Shown: one piece after another, positions 54,373 through 63,184 of the stretch
Layout: each line of letters begins with the position of its first letter
Position numbering within the stretch: position 1 is the stretch's first letter
NCBI RefSeq assembly: GCF_002298975.1
Contig: NZ_DBMV01000001.1
Coordinates: 124,001 to 188,000, forward strand
DNA length: 64,000 nt
Direction of reading: 5' to 3'
DNA from: Ralstonia sp. UBA689
GTDB lineage: Bacteria > Pseudomonadota > Gammaproteobacteria > Burkholderiales > Burkholderiaceae
The notes under the pieces: model-generated
Database searches by the model: none
Seen by the model: the letters and a program-made list of their open reading frames with translations, nothing else
What the model was told of the DNA's origin: nothing
Translations under genes and position numbers: made by a program

Positions 54373-54793
54373 TCCTGCGCCTCGCTACGCTCGCGGGCGC
54401 GTTCGCGCCACTCCATCAGCTCCATGATGCCCATGGCGTATAGCTCCTCCAGGCGGAAGCCGAAGATCACTGCAACGTCTGCTGCGGCGTCTTCGATTCG
54501 GTCAGGAAGGCGTCCTCCTTGTCCTGCTTCCGCAGCAAAAAACCCGTCACCTCGTTGGCGATCTGCACCAGGTCGGCGGGGTCCAGCTTGCTTACGTCGG
54601 CGGTGGTGAGCGTCGGGTCGGTGATGCGCGGCAGGACGGTGTGCAGGGCGGTCACCTCCATGCGCATCAGGTCAATGAGGCTCACACCGCGCAGCTCGCC
54701 CGAGCCGGGCTTGCGCACGGTGATGGTGGTGATTTCCTGGTTGCCGCGCTTGATGGGGGTGTCCAGGGTGATGGTGGCGGTTTGTTTGTCCAT
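54369..54793 (-). CDS. tail assembly chaperone E-E' fusion made by -1 frameshift
   Basis: The zero-frame E product (108 residues, 54467-54793) carries T_TTT_TTG on the minus strand (54542-54536) exactly in frame at codons 84-86. A -1 slip opens a second frame for 55 codons down to 54369, ending VIFGFRLEELYAMGIMELME then WRERARERSEAQE, which is the GpE' family. The predicted fusion is about 141 residues. In P2 and lambda-like phages such paired products in a fixed ratio help assemble the tail around the tape measure. Confidence 0.88.
54467..54793 (-). CDS. P2 gpE-like tail assembly protein (zero-frame product)
   Basis: The 108-residue protein is the unshifted product: MDKQTATITLDTPIKRGNQE, then IDLMRMEVTALHTVLPRITD, ending SKTPQQTLQ. 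It resembles the gp41/E tail assembly family. The gene is between the tube gene and the tape measure gene, its normal place. Confidence 0.88.
   Translation of the reverse strand: MDKQTATITLDTPIKRGNQEITTITVRKPGSGELRGVSLIDLMRMEVTALHTVLPRITDPTLTTADVSKLDPADLVQIANEVTGFLLRKQDKEDAFLTESKTPQQTLQ
54536..54542 (-). promoter_or_regulatory. programmed -1 ribosomal frameshift site (T_TTT_TTG)
   Basis: The plus strand shows CAAAAAA; on the coding strand it is TTTTTTG. It is in frame with X_XXY_YYZ, the same slippery type known for P2 E/E'. The -1 frame is open for 55 codons after it. Confidence 0.88.
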
Positions 54794-54879
54794 GGTGATG
54801 AGTGCGAAGAAGAAAGGAGGGTTGCCCCGTGTGGGCGGATGGCCCGCGCCAGGCGGGCCGCCAGGTGGCTTTTGAGCGG

Positions 54880-55389
54880 TCAGAGCCCGATGGCCTTGCG
54901 TTGTTCGGCCAGGCGGTCGACGCCGAACACGCGCTCGATGAAGTTGACGTGGTCGAGCTCGATCCACTCTTCGCCGTTGACGGTCAGCTTGTAGTACGAG
55001 AGCGACGACTTGACTTTGAACGGGTCTTTGCTGCCGGCCTTGGCGTTGCCGAAGTCGATTTCCGTGTGACGGCCGCGCACGACAACCTCTGCGCCGTCTA
55101 CCTCGTTGCTGTCTTCGCGCTGATAGGCGCCGGCGAAGCGCAGCATGGCGCCGTCCACGGTTGTGGTGCCGTACTGCTTGAGGATTTCGCGCATCAGGCC
55201 GCCGTAAGTGGTTTCCATCTCCAGCTTTTCGTTGCCGAGGTCGATGTCGATGGGGCCGTTCATGCCGCCGGCGCGGTATTCCTCCAGCTTGCGCGTGAGC
55301 TTGGGCAGGGTGATTTCTTCCACTTCGCCGGCGTGCGAGATGCCGTCGGCGAAGACGTTGAACTGTTTGAGGATGCGGGGGAGTGCCAT
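54880..55389 (-). CDS. P2 FII-like tail tube protein
   Basis: The 169-residue protein begins MALPRILKQFNVFADGISHA, as the P2 FII tube family does, and continues EEITLPKLTRKLEEYRAGGM. It makes the inner tube of the contractile tail. It lies between the sheath and assembly genes, as expected. Confidence 0.94.
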   Translation of the reverse strand: MALPRILKQFNVFADGISHAGEVEEITLPKLTRKLEEYRAGGMNGPIDIDLGNEKLEMETTYGGLMREILKQYGTTTVDGAMLRFAGAYQREDSNEVDGAEVVVRGRHTEIDFGNAKAGSKDPFKVKSSLSYYKLTVNGEEWIELDHVNFIERVFGVDRLAEQRKAIGL

Positions 55390-55428
55390 GGTGGTTCCTT
55401 GTCAGATGGCAATTGCGGGTGCCGCCGC

Positions 55429-56604
55429 TCAGGCCGCTTTGACGGCGTCGGCAAACTGCATGAGGTAGCGATCGGTAATGCGCTGGCGGAAGGTGAGGTC
55501 TTCCAGCGGCGGGACGGGCGTGTAGTCGTAGTCGAGGGCCAACTGGCCGGCCTTGAGCGTGTCTTTGTCGTTGACGGCGGGGTCGAACCACGCTTCGCCG
55601 CCCAGCAGGTAGCCGTTGCGCACCATGTTGCGCAGCTTGGCGTTGACGCCGGCCAGGATGTCGCGCACCAGGCTTGGCGTCATGGGCAGGTCGTTGGCCC
55701 ACATGTGCGCTTCGGCCATGGTGTCGGCCAGGACTTGCGCGGTGCGCGTGTAGTTCTCGAAGGCGAACAGCTTGTCGGCGCTGCAGGTGCGCGAGCCCCA
55801 GAAGCGGAAGCCGTTTTGATTGATGAGCGTGGTGACGTCGTGGGAGTTGAGGTAGCCGGCATCGGTGGCGGGGTTCTGCAGATCCCAATACACGTCGCGC
55901 GAGAGGCCCGTTACGCCGTTGACGGGCACGTTGGAGAGCGTTTTGTGCCAGCCGGTCTCGTTGTCGATCTTGGCGCGCAGGCCGATGGCGCGGGCGGTGG
56001 CCCAGAGCGTGCGCTCGGCGTTGGTGGCGGTGTCCCAGCCCACGAAGTCCGGCCACAGCATCATGAGCTCGCGCGCGCCGAAGTTCTGGCGGTAGGCGAC
56101 GACGTCTTCCTTGGTGTTGCAGCCGGCGGCACTGACGTAGGCAAAGGCGCGCAGCTTTTGGGCGATGCTGGCCAGCTCGGATGCGACGGGCAGCGAGTCG
56201 AGCCCAGGCGCGGCGAGGATGCGCGGCGTGACGCCAAAGCGGTTGCGCGCGGCGAGCAGCGCCTTCATGCCGGTGTAGCGGCCTTGATCGTTGGTGGTGC
56301 CGATCAGGTTGCTGGTGGTCTCGCCTTCGGCCTTGCCTTCAGCCACGCGCACGACGACGGTCAGAGGGCTGGTTTGGTCTGCAATGGCCTGCAGCGTGCG
56401 GGCGAGCGTGCCCTTGTCGCCGGCCTTGCCAACGCTGCCTTGCACGTCGGTGAGCAACACGGGAGTGTCTAGCGGGAAGGCGGCCGCATCCGCGTCGCTG
56501 GCCGTGCAGACCACGCCGGCGACGGCGGTTGCTATGGTGCGGATGGGGCGTGTGCCTTCGTTGATTTCGATGACACGGACGCCGTGGTGGTAGTCGGTGG
56601 GCAT
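55429..56604 (-). CDS. P2 FI-like tail sheath protein
   Basis: The 391-residue protein starts MPTDYHHGVRVIEINEGTRP and shows the sheath pattern (FAYVSAAGCNTKEDVVAYRQ; LINQNGFRFWGSRTCSADKL). It is the contractile sheath subunit. GGAGGAATGC precedes the start at 56604. The frame continues to 56748 without homology. Confidence 0.94.
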   Translation of the reverse strand: MPTDYHHGVRVIEINEGTRPIRTIATAVAGVVCTASDADAAAFPLDTPVLLTDVQGSVGKAGDKGTLARTLQAIADQTSPLTVVVRVAEGKAEGETTSNLIGTTNDQGRYTGMKALLAARNRFGVTPRILAAPGLDSLPVASELASIAQKLRAFAYVSAAGCNTKEDVVAYRQNFGARELMMLWPDFVGWDTATNAERTLWATARAIGLRAKIDNETGWHKTLSNVPVNGVTGLSRDVYWDLQNPATDAGYLNSHDVTTLINQNGFRFWGSRTCSADKLFAFENYTRTAQVLADTMAEAHMWANDLPMTPSLVRDILAGVNAKLRNMVRNGYLLGGEAWFDPAVNDKDTLKAGQLALDYDYTPVPPLEDLTFRQRITDRYLMQFADAVKAA

Positions 56605-56848
56605 GCATTCCTCCGGGGTGAGCCGACGTTGGATCAGACCCGGCAAGGATGCGGCGCGCGCGCGAGCGTGTCGCGCGCTGGGTGTTGTGGCGTGAGGCTG
56701 CACAACAGAACACAGGCCGCAGCGGCGAATGTCGCAAATTCGCTGCATTTGGACCCGTCAGAAGAGGGGGGAAGCGCCGAACTTCGAGCGGTGCCGCGCG
56801 CGACGTTGCACTATGCAGGTTGCCTATAAAACCCACCTCTCACCGCGC

Positions 56849-57613
56849 ATGACAAGCAACCGCTTTAAGACATTTCTGCTCCTTGCCGCACTGACCTTTG
56901 CGGGCGCCGCAAGCGCGGCCGAAGAAAGGACAGTGGTGGTCGGGCACACCGAGCTGTACGTGCCTATTGCGTCTGGCTACACCGATACGAAGGTGATGCC
57001 GGATGGCGAGAAAGAAGAATCAACGGTGCGCCTTGAGCCGGGCGCGCAATTGGTCTCCATGCAGGTTCGCCACGGGGACAGAGATAGCTACATCCTGATC
57101 AAGACGCCCGCCGCCATGGCGGATCAGCGCCTTTCGTTGGACGATTTCCTCAAGATCACTTCGCAGACAAAGGCATCAAGTACCGCGCTTGCGAACTTTG
57201 CCGCCTTTGCCAACAAAGCGGTCAAGGGCCGAGAGCACGAGTTGGACGAAGCGCTTGGCCAGAAGGTCGACAAACTGCGGATTGGGCAGCTTGCGCTGCT
57301 TCATCGTGGACGCGAAGACGACGATGCCGCTGGCTACACAGCAGTGTGGCGAGCCGACATCAACACCGGCGGAGACCACGTAGCGGCCAAGTTCCTGCTG
57401 TGCACGTACATTGCGCGCGTGAAAGAGAAGCTGCTCTTTATCCAGCTCCACGCGCCGCAACTGAACGCCGGGGATTACAGGTGGGTCACTGAAGTCTGCG
57501 ACCGGTACGTCGACGACATTGTTGCCACAAACAAGGTGGAGCGCCTGAAACGGATGGTGCCGAGCCCAGCCGGCCAGGTGCCACCGTCATCCAGCGCGAC
57601 GGCCCTGCAATAG
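56849..57613 (+). CDS. exported moron protein at the P2 fun/Z position
   Basis: The 254-residue protein has a signal peptide (FKTFLLLAALTFAGAASA) and a soluble domain (VVVGHTELYVPIASGYTDTK; KFLLCTYIARVKEKLLFIQL). I do not recognise its family. It is on the plus strand, opposite to the tail genes, between FI and the fibre region. In P2 this is where fun/Z (phage T5 exclusion) lies. A tataaa element lies about 23 bp before the start, which could be a -10 box of its own promoter. Confidence 0.72.
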   Translation: MTSNRFKTFLLLAALTFAGAASAAEERTVVVGHTELYVPIASGYTDTKVMPDGEKEESTVRLEPGAQLVSMQVRHGDRDSYILIKTPAAMADQRLSLDDFLKITSQTKASSTALANFAAFANKAVKGREHELDEALGQKVDKLRIGQLALLHRGREDDDAAGYTAVWRADINTGGDHVAAKFLLCTYIARVKEKLLFIQLHAPQLNAGDYRWVTEVCDRYVDDIVATNKVERLKRMVPSPAGQVPPSSSATALQ

Positions 57614-57735
57614 GCGCGCCGCACTTGCGGTGGCTCCAGCTTGTGCTCGGGAGCCCCATTTCTTATGCCGGCACGATCGGAGTGAGGTTACAAGGAGCGC
57701 GCCGGCTGAGTACTCCGCACCCGGCGCCACCACGT

Positions 57736-58167
57736 CTACTGCTGGTTCGAAGCCGATCGCTGCGCTGCGATGACTGCGGCGATGCCGTTCGACAGTTCCG
57801 TCATGTCAGCTAGCACGCCCTGAGCGCCCCCAACCTTGACCATGTAGGGCAGTTTCAATGCCCCCGATTTCACTGCCGAATCGACGGCACTTCCGATCTT
57901 GAAAAGCGGCTCGGCTGCAGAGTTGACGTCTGCAATGCTCTTTGCCTTCGACAGCGCAACGACTAGCTCGGCCAGGCCGACAAACATCATGCCGACGACA
58001 TCTGACATGACGCCTTCACGGGTCTTCGTGTCGGCGACGCCTTCGATTTGCATGCGCAAACGGTCTTTGGCAATTTGAGCCTGCTGGGACTCCCATTGCT
58101 TTAGGAGCTCAGTCTTCTGGCCTGCGCTCAGGCTTGTGAAGTCAACGGAATCGTTCGGTGCCTGCAT
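57736..58167 (-). CDS. small fibre-region protein
   Basis: The 143-residue helical protein (MQAPNDSVDFTSLSAGQKTE; SDVVGMMFVGLAELVVALSK) lies where the tail fibre chaperone gene G usually is. I cannot identify it as G by sequence. It ends the fibre group, 2 bp after the upstream gene. Confidence 0.65.
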   Translation of the reverse strand: MQAPNDSVDFTSLSAGQKTELLKQWESQQAQIAKDRLRMQIEGVADTKTREGVMSDVVGMMFVGLAELVVALSKAKSIADVNSAAEPLFKIGSAVDSAVKSGALKLPYMVKVGGAQGVLADMTELSNGIAAVIAAQRSASNQQ

Positions 58168-58169
58168 GG

Positions 58170-58808
58170 TTAACCTCCACGGAGATAGTTGTTGGGCAAC
58201 ATGGACGGAGCGACTGCCGTCCTGGCGTCACGAAAGATCGCGTATTCGTCGCCTTCAGCGGAATAGATGAGATTGTCTTTGTCTGCCGTGTAGGCCGTCA
58301 CGTCCCCTTGCCATGACGTTGAGATATCGTATGTACGCTGACCCAACAGATAAACGACGAGCGCCATGCCGTACACGTCTGGCCCAAAGTCGGCGACATA
58401 GGGATTCACGACGTTCGTGCCCAAGGAATACTGGTAGCTATATGGGATGACTCGCCCCGGCGCGCCGCCCCATTCACCGCTGACGACATCGAGGCTGAAG
58501 TTCATTGAGCCGTTAAAGCTGCCGTACTTGTCGGCATCGTTATGCACGCCGCGGCCGATGTTGACTCGGCCGAGCACGCGGGCCGGCAGCGAGAACACGA
58601 CCGGGTACCACTTACTTTCCGAGCCACCTACGAATAGGGCGCGAAGGTTGTTCGCTGCGAATTGGTGTTTCGCGTTGTCCATCCATGCCACAAACGCCGC
58701 CTGCTGCGCTGTAGTTGCTTCATCAATCTGCGCTTGTTTGCCTGCAACCGCCTGTGTCAGGGCATTTTGCGCGGCAATGGCATCAGCCAGTTGTTGTTCA
58801 AGAGTCAT
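58170..58808 (-). CDS. probable tail fibre tip or accessory fibre protein
   Basis: The 212-residue product starts with a coiled-coil-like helix (QQLADAIAAQNALTQAVAGK). It continues as a beta-rich domain (FSLPARVLGRVNIGRGVHND; RVIPYSYQYSLGTNVVNPY). This is what a short receptor-binding fibre domain with a trimer stalk would look like. The position directly after the short H-type protein supports it. Confidence 0.62.
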   Translation of the reverse strand: MTLEQQLADAIAAQNALTQAVAGKQAQIDEATTAQQAAFVAWMDNAKHQFAANNLRALFVGGSESKWYPVVFSLPARVLGRVNIGRGVHNDADKYGSFNGSMNFSLDVVSGEWGGAPGRVIPYSYQYSLGTNVVNPYVADFGPDVYGMALVVYLLGQRTYDISTSWQGDVTAYTADKDNLIYSAEGDEYAIFRDARTAVAPSMLPNNYLRGG

Positions 58809-58818
58809 GCTTCACCTT

Positions 58819-59394
58819 TCATAGATAGTGGTTCTTCAGGACGAGCCTGTTCGTGTCGCAGAGGGATCGCAATACCGTGGTCATATGCAGCAACTGGTTG
58901 CTCGCGATATTTGCGATCTGCTTGACTGCGGCTTCATCGACGTACTGCCGAGTGGCCAGAGCTAGCGTGGGGTCGATCTTCAATTCCACCGTGGCACCGG
59001 AGGCGGACAGCACGGCCATACGCACGACCTGTGTCCGGCCGGAGCCTTCTGCCATCTGTGGCTTGTAGGTCTCGGGGCAGTTGCCGTAGTAGCAAAGCGT
59101 GCCGTCTTCGTCGTACAGGCCCAGCTCGCGAATCCACCAGCCGCCCAGCGTTTCAGGAATGACCAGCTCGGCGACAAACTGGCTCGGATTGCCCGGGTCT
59201 TGCCACAGGGCATTTAGTTGGGCGCGGTGGTGTTCATGCACGAGCGTTGTGCGGCTGCGGTCGGGCGTGGGCAGCGCGCCACCGCCATCGCCGATGGCCA
59301 TGTGGGTGTAGCGCCGGGGTAGGCCCAGCGCCTTGGCGTTGGCATCGCGTGCCTCGCCTGCAGCGGTGGGGACGACAAAGAATGTTTGCGACAT
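58819..59394 (-). CDS. short P2 gpH-like tail fibre protein (N-terminal part only)
   Basis: The 191-residue protein has the conserved H N-terminus (FVVPTAAGEARDANAKALGL; GWWIRELGLYDEDGTLCYY), which docks the fibre to the baseplate. The usual long repetitive fibre shaft is absent, so this H is far shorter than P2's (about 669 residues). The distal part seems to be supplied by the next gene. Confidence 0.82.
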   Translation of the reverse strand: MSQTFFVVPTAAGEARDANAKALGLPRRYTHMAIGDGGGALPTPDRSRTTLVHEHHRAQLNALWQDPGNPSQFVAELVIPETLGGWWIRELGLYDEDGTLCYYGNCPETYKPQMAEGSGRTQVVRMAVLSASGATVELKIDPTLALATRQYVDEAAVKQIANIASNQLLHMTTVLRSLCDTNRLVLKNHYL

Positions 59395-59399
59395 AGCGG

Positions 59400-60017
59400 T
59401 TACTGAATGACGGTGAGGGTGTCGATGTCATGCGTCGCGCCGAGGAACCGGGTGGTACCCGCGACGACAATGTCTGGTGGTGCGTAGGGGTAGACGGTCA
59501 ACGTGTCGCCCAGATAGGCGGCGGCACTGGCGGCGTCTGCGCCGCGCGTGACGAGGCTGATCTGTAGAGCGAGCATCGGGCGCGAGCATGGCTTTGCGTC
59601 GTTGACCACGCGCTCCAGCTCGATGTGGGTGGTTTCATCAATGCCGAACGCTCCGACCTGCACATCGAGCTTGAAAGACCCACGGGGACCGGGCGGCTCC
59701 GTCTCCCACCACTCGGTGACGCGGATCTCGAACCCGAGCGGTTCCACCGCGCGGCGGATGGCGCCGATGGTTCCCTTGCGCCGGTGCACCAGGTACGACG
59801 CGGATGTGACGGCGCGCTTGGTGGATGTCGGCCAGTCTGGGTTCCATCTGTCGACGGAGAAAGACCAAGCCAGGAACGGAAGCAGTTCGGCTGGGCACGT
59901 GGCCGGGTTCCAGAGCTCGCGCAGCGGCACCGGTACGTGTTCAATGCGCTGTCCAGCCGAAGCCGCTCTGCGCTCCAGCAGTGTGGCGTTGGGTGGCAGC
60001 AGCGTGGCGTTACTCAC
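59400..60017 (-). CDS. P2 gpI-like baseplate protein
   Basis: The 205-residue product contains NATLLPPNATLLERRAASAG at the start, then LPFLAWSFSVDRWNPDWPTS, a hallmark of the I family. The GTG at 60017, overlapping the J stop, fits this start; an ATG at 60029 with GGAG is the alternative and would add four residues. Confidence 0.9.
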   Translation of the reverse strand: MSNATLLPPNATLLERRAASAGQRIEHVPVPLRELWNPATCPAELLPFLAWSFSVDRWNPDWPTSTKRAVTSASYLVHRRKGTIGAIRRAVEPLGFEIRVTEWWETEPPGPRGSFKLDVQVGAFGIDETTHIELERVVNDAKPCSRPMLALQISLVTRGADAASAAAYLGDTLTVYPYAPPDIVVAGTTRFLGATHDIDTLTVIQ

Positions 60018-60918
60018 TGGTGCCCCCATTGATGATCTCCACGCCCGTGCAGTAGCTCGCCTGCGTGAGGTCGAGCGGGATGTCGGCGACGGGTTCCACC
60101 AGGACAAGCTTTTCCACGCCTTCCACGTGCAGCGCAGCGGTAATGGCCGAGCGGTTGATGTCGCGGCCGATACGGCGCCGCGCTGTGGTGTAGCGGGTTG
60201 CTTGTTTCAGAGCTGCATCGAGGATGGGTTCTGCTGCAGGACCGGGCGCCAGGTACACGGTAGCGCGAATGCGATACGGGACGATTGTTGCGGACTGCAC
60301 CTTGAGGCGGTCAGCCAACGGCCGGGTATCTTCCCCTGAGAGTGCCGCGTACACGATACGCAGCAGGTTTTCGTCTGCGCTGCCGTCGCCGATGTGGGAA
60401 AGAACCGAGACCACGACTTCTGCCCCGGCCGGGCTGGTGGCGCGAGCGTCTGCTACGCGACCGTCGGCCGAGCGCGCGTAGAACTCGTACGCTTTGGCCG
60501 GGCCTGCGACGGACAGGCCTTCCCATGCCTCTTGAGCACGCTCACGCAGCGCCTCGTCGGACTCCATGACGGCCGCGGTGGGCGGAACGGTCGTGTCATC
60601 AGCGGGCAGGACGGTGAGCCGCTTGACATTGAAATTGGCGACCAGGTTGTCGAGGTCTTTGCCTTTTGCAAAGGGCAGCATGACTGCCAGCGCGGCATCG
60701 TTCACCCGCCGCCGCCAAACAAGCTCCCGGTATGCGTTCTCCTGCAGCAGTTTATTGATGGGCTCGGATTCCAGCGCCAGCATGGCGCGCACGGCGTCCT
60801 GCTCGTCGGCTGGATGCAGCGCGACGAAGTACGCCTTTCGCTCGGCCAGGATGGCTTCGTAGTCGAGCACCTCCACAACGGTGGGCTCGGGTAGCAGTGA
60901 GAGGTCGATTGCGCCCAT
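60010..60918 (-). CDS. P2 gpJ-like baseplate wedge protein
   Basis: The 302-residue protein belongs to the baseplate J family: MGAIDLSLLPEPTVVEVLDY, then LAERKAYFVALHPADEQDA and the C-terminal KLVLVEPVADIPLDLTQASY. It is normal in length and order (W-J-I). Confidence 0.93.
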   Translation of the reverse strand: MGAIDLSLLPEPTVVEVLDYEAILAERKAYFVALHPADEQDAVRAMLALESEPINKLLQENAYRELVWRRRVNDAALAVMLPFAKGKDLDNLVANFNVKRLTVLPADDTTVPPTAAVMESDEALRERAQEAWEGLSVAGPAKAYEFYARSADGRVADARATSPAGAEVVVSVLSHIGDGSADENLLRIVYAALSGEDTRPLADRLKVQSATIVPYRIRATVYLAPGPAAEPILDAALKQATRYTTARRRIGRDINRSAITAALHVEGVEKLVLVEPVADIPLDLTQASYCTGVEIINGGTSE

Positions 60919-60920
60919 GG

Positions 60921-61268
60921 TCAGCCCCGGAGCGCCACAGAGACCGGGCCGAGCGATTCGGGACGCGGCCCGTCAATACGGTCGCCTTCGATATCAACGA
61001 CAGCGCTGCCCTTTGCGTCCACCGCCAAGCGAACGGATGCAACGCGGATGCGGGGCTCCCACCTCACCAACGCAGAAACCGAGGCCGACATGACGCGCAA
61101 TCGGGTTGCCGGATTCATGGGCTGGTCGACCAGCTCGGGGATCAACGAGCCGTAGTCTCGGCGCATCGCGCGGGAGCCAATCGGCGTGGTGAGAATGTCG
61201 CGTACGGACTGGCGGATATGGGCGACGTCGGCGACGGCACGGCCGGTGGTGTTGTTCATGCCTGTCAT
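60921..61268 (-). CDS. P2 gpW-like baseplate protein
   Basis: The 115-residue protein contains VADVAHIRQSVRDILTTPIG, then SRAMRRDYGSLIPELVDQP, which is the W/gp25 lysozyme-like baseplate family. The ATG at 61268 overlaps the V stop by 4 bp. Confidence 0.92.
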   Translation of the reverse strand: MTGMNNTTGRAVADVAHIRQSVRDILTTPIGSRAMRRDYGSLIPELVDQPMNPATRLRVMSASVSALVRWEPRIRVASVRLAVDAKGSAVVDIEGDRIDGPRPESLGPVSVALRG

Positions 61269-61882
61269 CGCGTGCCGTCCGTCCAGCTTCCGCCTTGCTT
61301 GATACCGCCATGGCTGTGGTCGTCGAGCACAACGCCATTGGAAGAGAGCTTGCCGTCTTGGTGCGTCAGGTCGCCCGTGATGACGTTGCCGTTGCTGCCG
61401 CCCTGGCCGGCAATGCCGTTCATGAAGGACAGCAGGCCTTTGACCGTGACGGAGCCGTCGAACGTCGTGTCCGGGCACTTCACCAGCACGCTGGTGGCGG
61501 CTTCCAGGAAGACGGTCTTAACGCCCTGCACGGTAAGCATGCCGGCCGCATGGTCGTACTTGGTGAGCGCGCCGTCCGGGTAGAGCGTGACGGTTTCGTT
61601 GGGCGAATGGCTCGGCACGTCGTTCGCGGCCGATGGGATGGCGCACAGGATGATGCCGTTGGACGGGTCGCCGCTGGGGCAGAGCAGCACGACCTGCTCG
61701 CCCTTGGTGGGTGGGCTCCAGGTGCGGGTGGTGCCGGCTCGGCGTTCGCACCACGGGCGCCAGGTGGTGGTGATGCCGCCGGTGCGCACGCGTACGGTCG
61801 GTGGGTTGCCGTGGCGCACGTCGGCCACGGTGCCGATGCGGATCAGGTTTTCGATGAGGCGGGCGAGTTCTGCGAGGTCCAT
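61265..61882 (-). CDS. P2 gpV-like baseplate spike protein
   Basis: The 205-residue protein starts MDLAELARLIENLIRIGTVA and has the OB-like domain and C-terminal spike repeats of the V family, with the histidine-rich VVLDDHSHGGIKQGGSW that binds iron at the tip in P2. The start at 61882 is the first ATG in the conserved region. Confidence 0.93.
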   Translation of the reverse strand: MDLAELARLIENLIRIGTVADVRHGNPPTVRVRTGGITTTWRPWCERRAGTTRTWSPPTKGEQVVLLCPSGDPSNGIILCAIPSAANDVPSHSPNETVTLYPDGALTKYDHAAGMLTVQGVKTVFLEAATSVLVKCPDTTFDGSVTVKGLLSFMNGIAGQGGSNGNVITGDLTHQDGKLSSNGVVLDDHSHGGIKQGGSWTDGTR

Positions 61883-62015
61883 GCCTGCAGAGTGCCGTGC
61901 GCGCGCGAAGACTGCACCTGACTGTTGTTGTGCGGGCGGTTGCCACAACGACCGAGTGACACAGGGCAGAATATCAACCGAATGTAGCCCACCAATCGGC
62001 AAAGGCGGAGGAGCA

Positions 62016-62675
62016 ATGACCGACAACGTTCATGCAGAAGAAGGCGCTGTTTCCCAACCAATGGACGCCCTCGATGCACTGCTGCAAGAAGAAGAGCAAC
62101 GCAGCGGTCGCAGGGCATTGAATGACAAGCTCACAGAAGAAGAGCTGCACGCCTTTTACGATCAATCTTCTGAGCGTGCGATGGCCGTGCTCCTCGGTGC
62201 GATAGTTGAAAACCATCTGACCAGTCTGCTGCGTCTGTATATGCGCCGAGATGAAAAGATCGCACGGGAGCTGTTCCAACCCAGCGGTCCGCTCGGTCCG
62301 TTTGGAACCAAGATACGCCTTGCGTATATGCTTCGCATCATAGGTCCCGAGCTACAGCGTGATCTCACCGCCGTCAGCAAAATACGAAATGTGTTTGCCC
62401 ACGACCTCACTATTGTGAAGTTCGACAGCGATCCGGTTCGCAGCTGGATTCAAAGCATGCACATGTACGACATGGTCAAGAACATGGCAGCCGAGGCTCG
62501 ATCTCGATTGGATGGCGGTACCAGCCCCGACCACATCAGAGACTCGATCGCCAGCGACTTTATGTCCAGCGTCACAGACGCTTACCGCGCCTGCTTGCGC
62601 TTCCTGATTCATTGGATCGTCGATAAAGAGACGGCCATAGTGGAGGCCGAAAAGCGCATGAACGAAAGCAAGTAG
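62016..62675 (+). CDS. MltR-like cargo protein at the P2 orf30 position
   Basis: The 219-residue protein has a MltR-like helical domain (FYDQSSERAMAVLLGAIVEN; FGTKIRLAYMLRIIGPELQR; SKIRNVFAHD). MltR represses mannitol genes in E. coli, but phage-borne copies may act differently. GGAGGAG precedes the ATG at 62016. It points opposite to the tail genes between V and S, where P2 has the non-essential orf30, so it is probably a moron with its own promoter. Confidence 0.78.
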   Translation: MTDNVHAEEGAVSQPMDALDALLQEEEQRSGRRALNDKLTEEELHAFYDQSSERAMAVLLGAIVENHLTSLLRLYMRRDEKIARELFQPSGPLGPFGTKIRLAYMLRIIGPELQRDLTAVSKIRNVFAHDLTIVKFDSDPVRSWIQSMHMYDMVKNMAAEARSRLDGGTSPDHIRDSIASDFMSSVTDAYRACLRFLIHWIVDKETAIVEAEKRMNESK

Positions 62676-62731
62676 CCTCGCATGCGCCAGCAGCCGTAGC
62701 GTCCGAGTATCGAGTCCAACAGTGCTGCGGG

Positions 62732-63184
62732 CTAGGCGGGTCGAAGCAGGTGCAGCAACACCGTGTCGGTGATGTTTGCGATATCGCCATCGTCTAGGCC
62801 CAGCAACTCGCGCGCCGCGTATTGCGCTGTCAGCCCATTCTTATTGACCCGATCCCGCAGGCCGAAGTGGTGCACCGACGCAATGCGCCGAACCTTGCCG
62901 GCAAACGTGATGACAGCCGCGTTCGGGCTCGCCTCAATGCGCATGTACTTCGCCATCCGCAGCCGCGTAAACATCGAGCGCCGGATTCCGCCGCGCTTGT
63001 GTCGTAGCTGCGGCTTGCGCGGCTCGTAGGCGGTGCCATCCGGGTTGCGCTGCGTGGCGATCCGGGCGGACTGCCGGCGCCGCAGCTCCACCGCAATGGC
63101 GCGGGCCAGCGCCCGGCTCTGCGGCGCTTCCAATTTGCCCAGCAGGCCGACCAGGTAGGCGTCCAGCTCGTGCAGGTTGCTCAC
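62732..63184 (-). CDS. P2 gpS-like tail completion protein
   Basis: The 150-residue product (starting SNLHELDAYLVGLLGKLEA after a GTG) matches the S family: RRQSARIATQRNPDGTAYEP, then KRGGIRRSMFTRLRMAKYMR. The GTG at 63184 overlaps the R stop (GTGA) with GGAGG 5 bp before it. Confidence 0.9.
   Translation of the reverse strand: MSNLHELDAYLVGLLGKLEAPQSRALARAIAVELRRRQSARIATQRNPDGTAYEPRKPQLRHKRGGIRRSMFTRLRMAKYMRIEASPNAAVITFAGKVRRIASVHHFGLRDRVNKNGLTAQYAARELLGLDDGDIANITDTVLLHLLRPA

Noticed and set aside
54802..56472. 556-codon plus-strand frame over tail tube and sheath genes
   Set aside because: Antisense of two well-supported tail genes.
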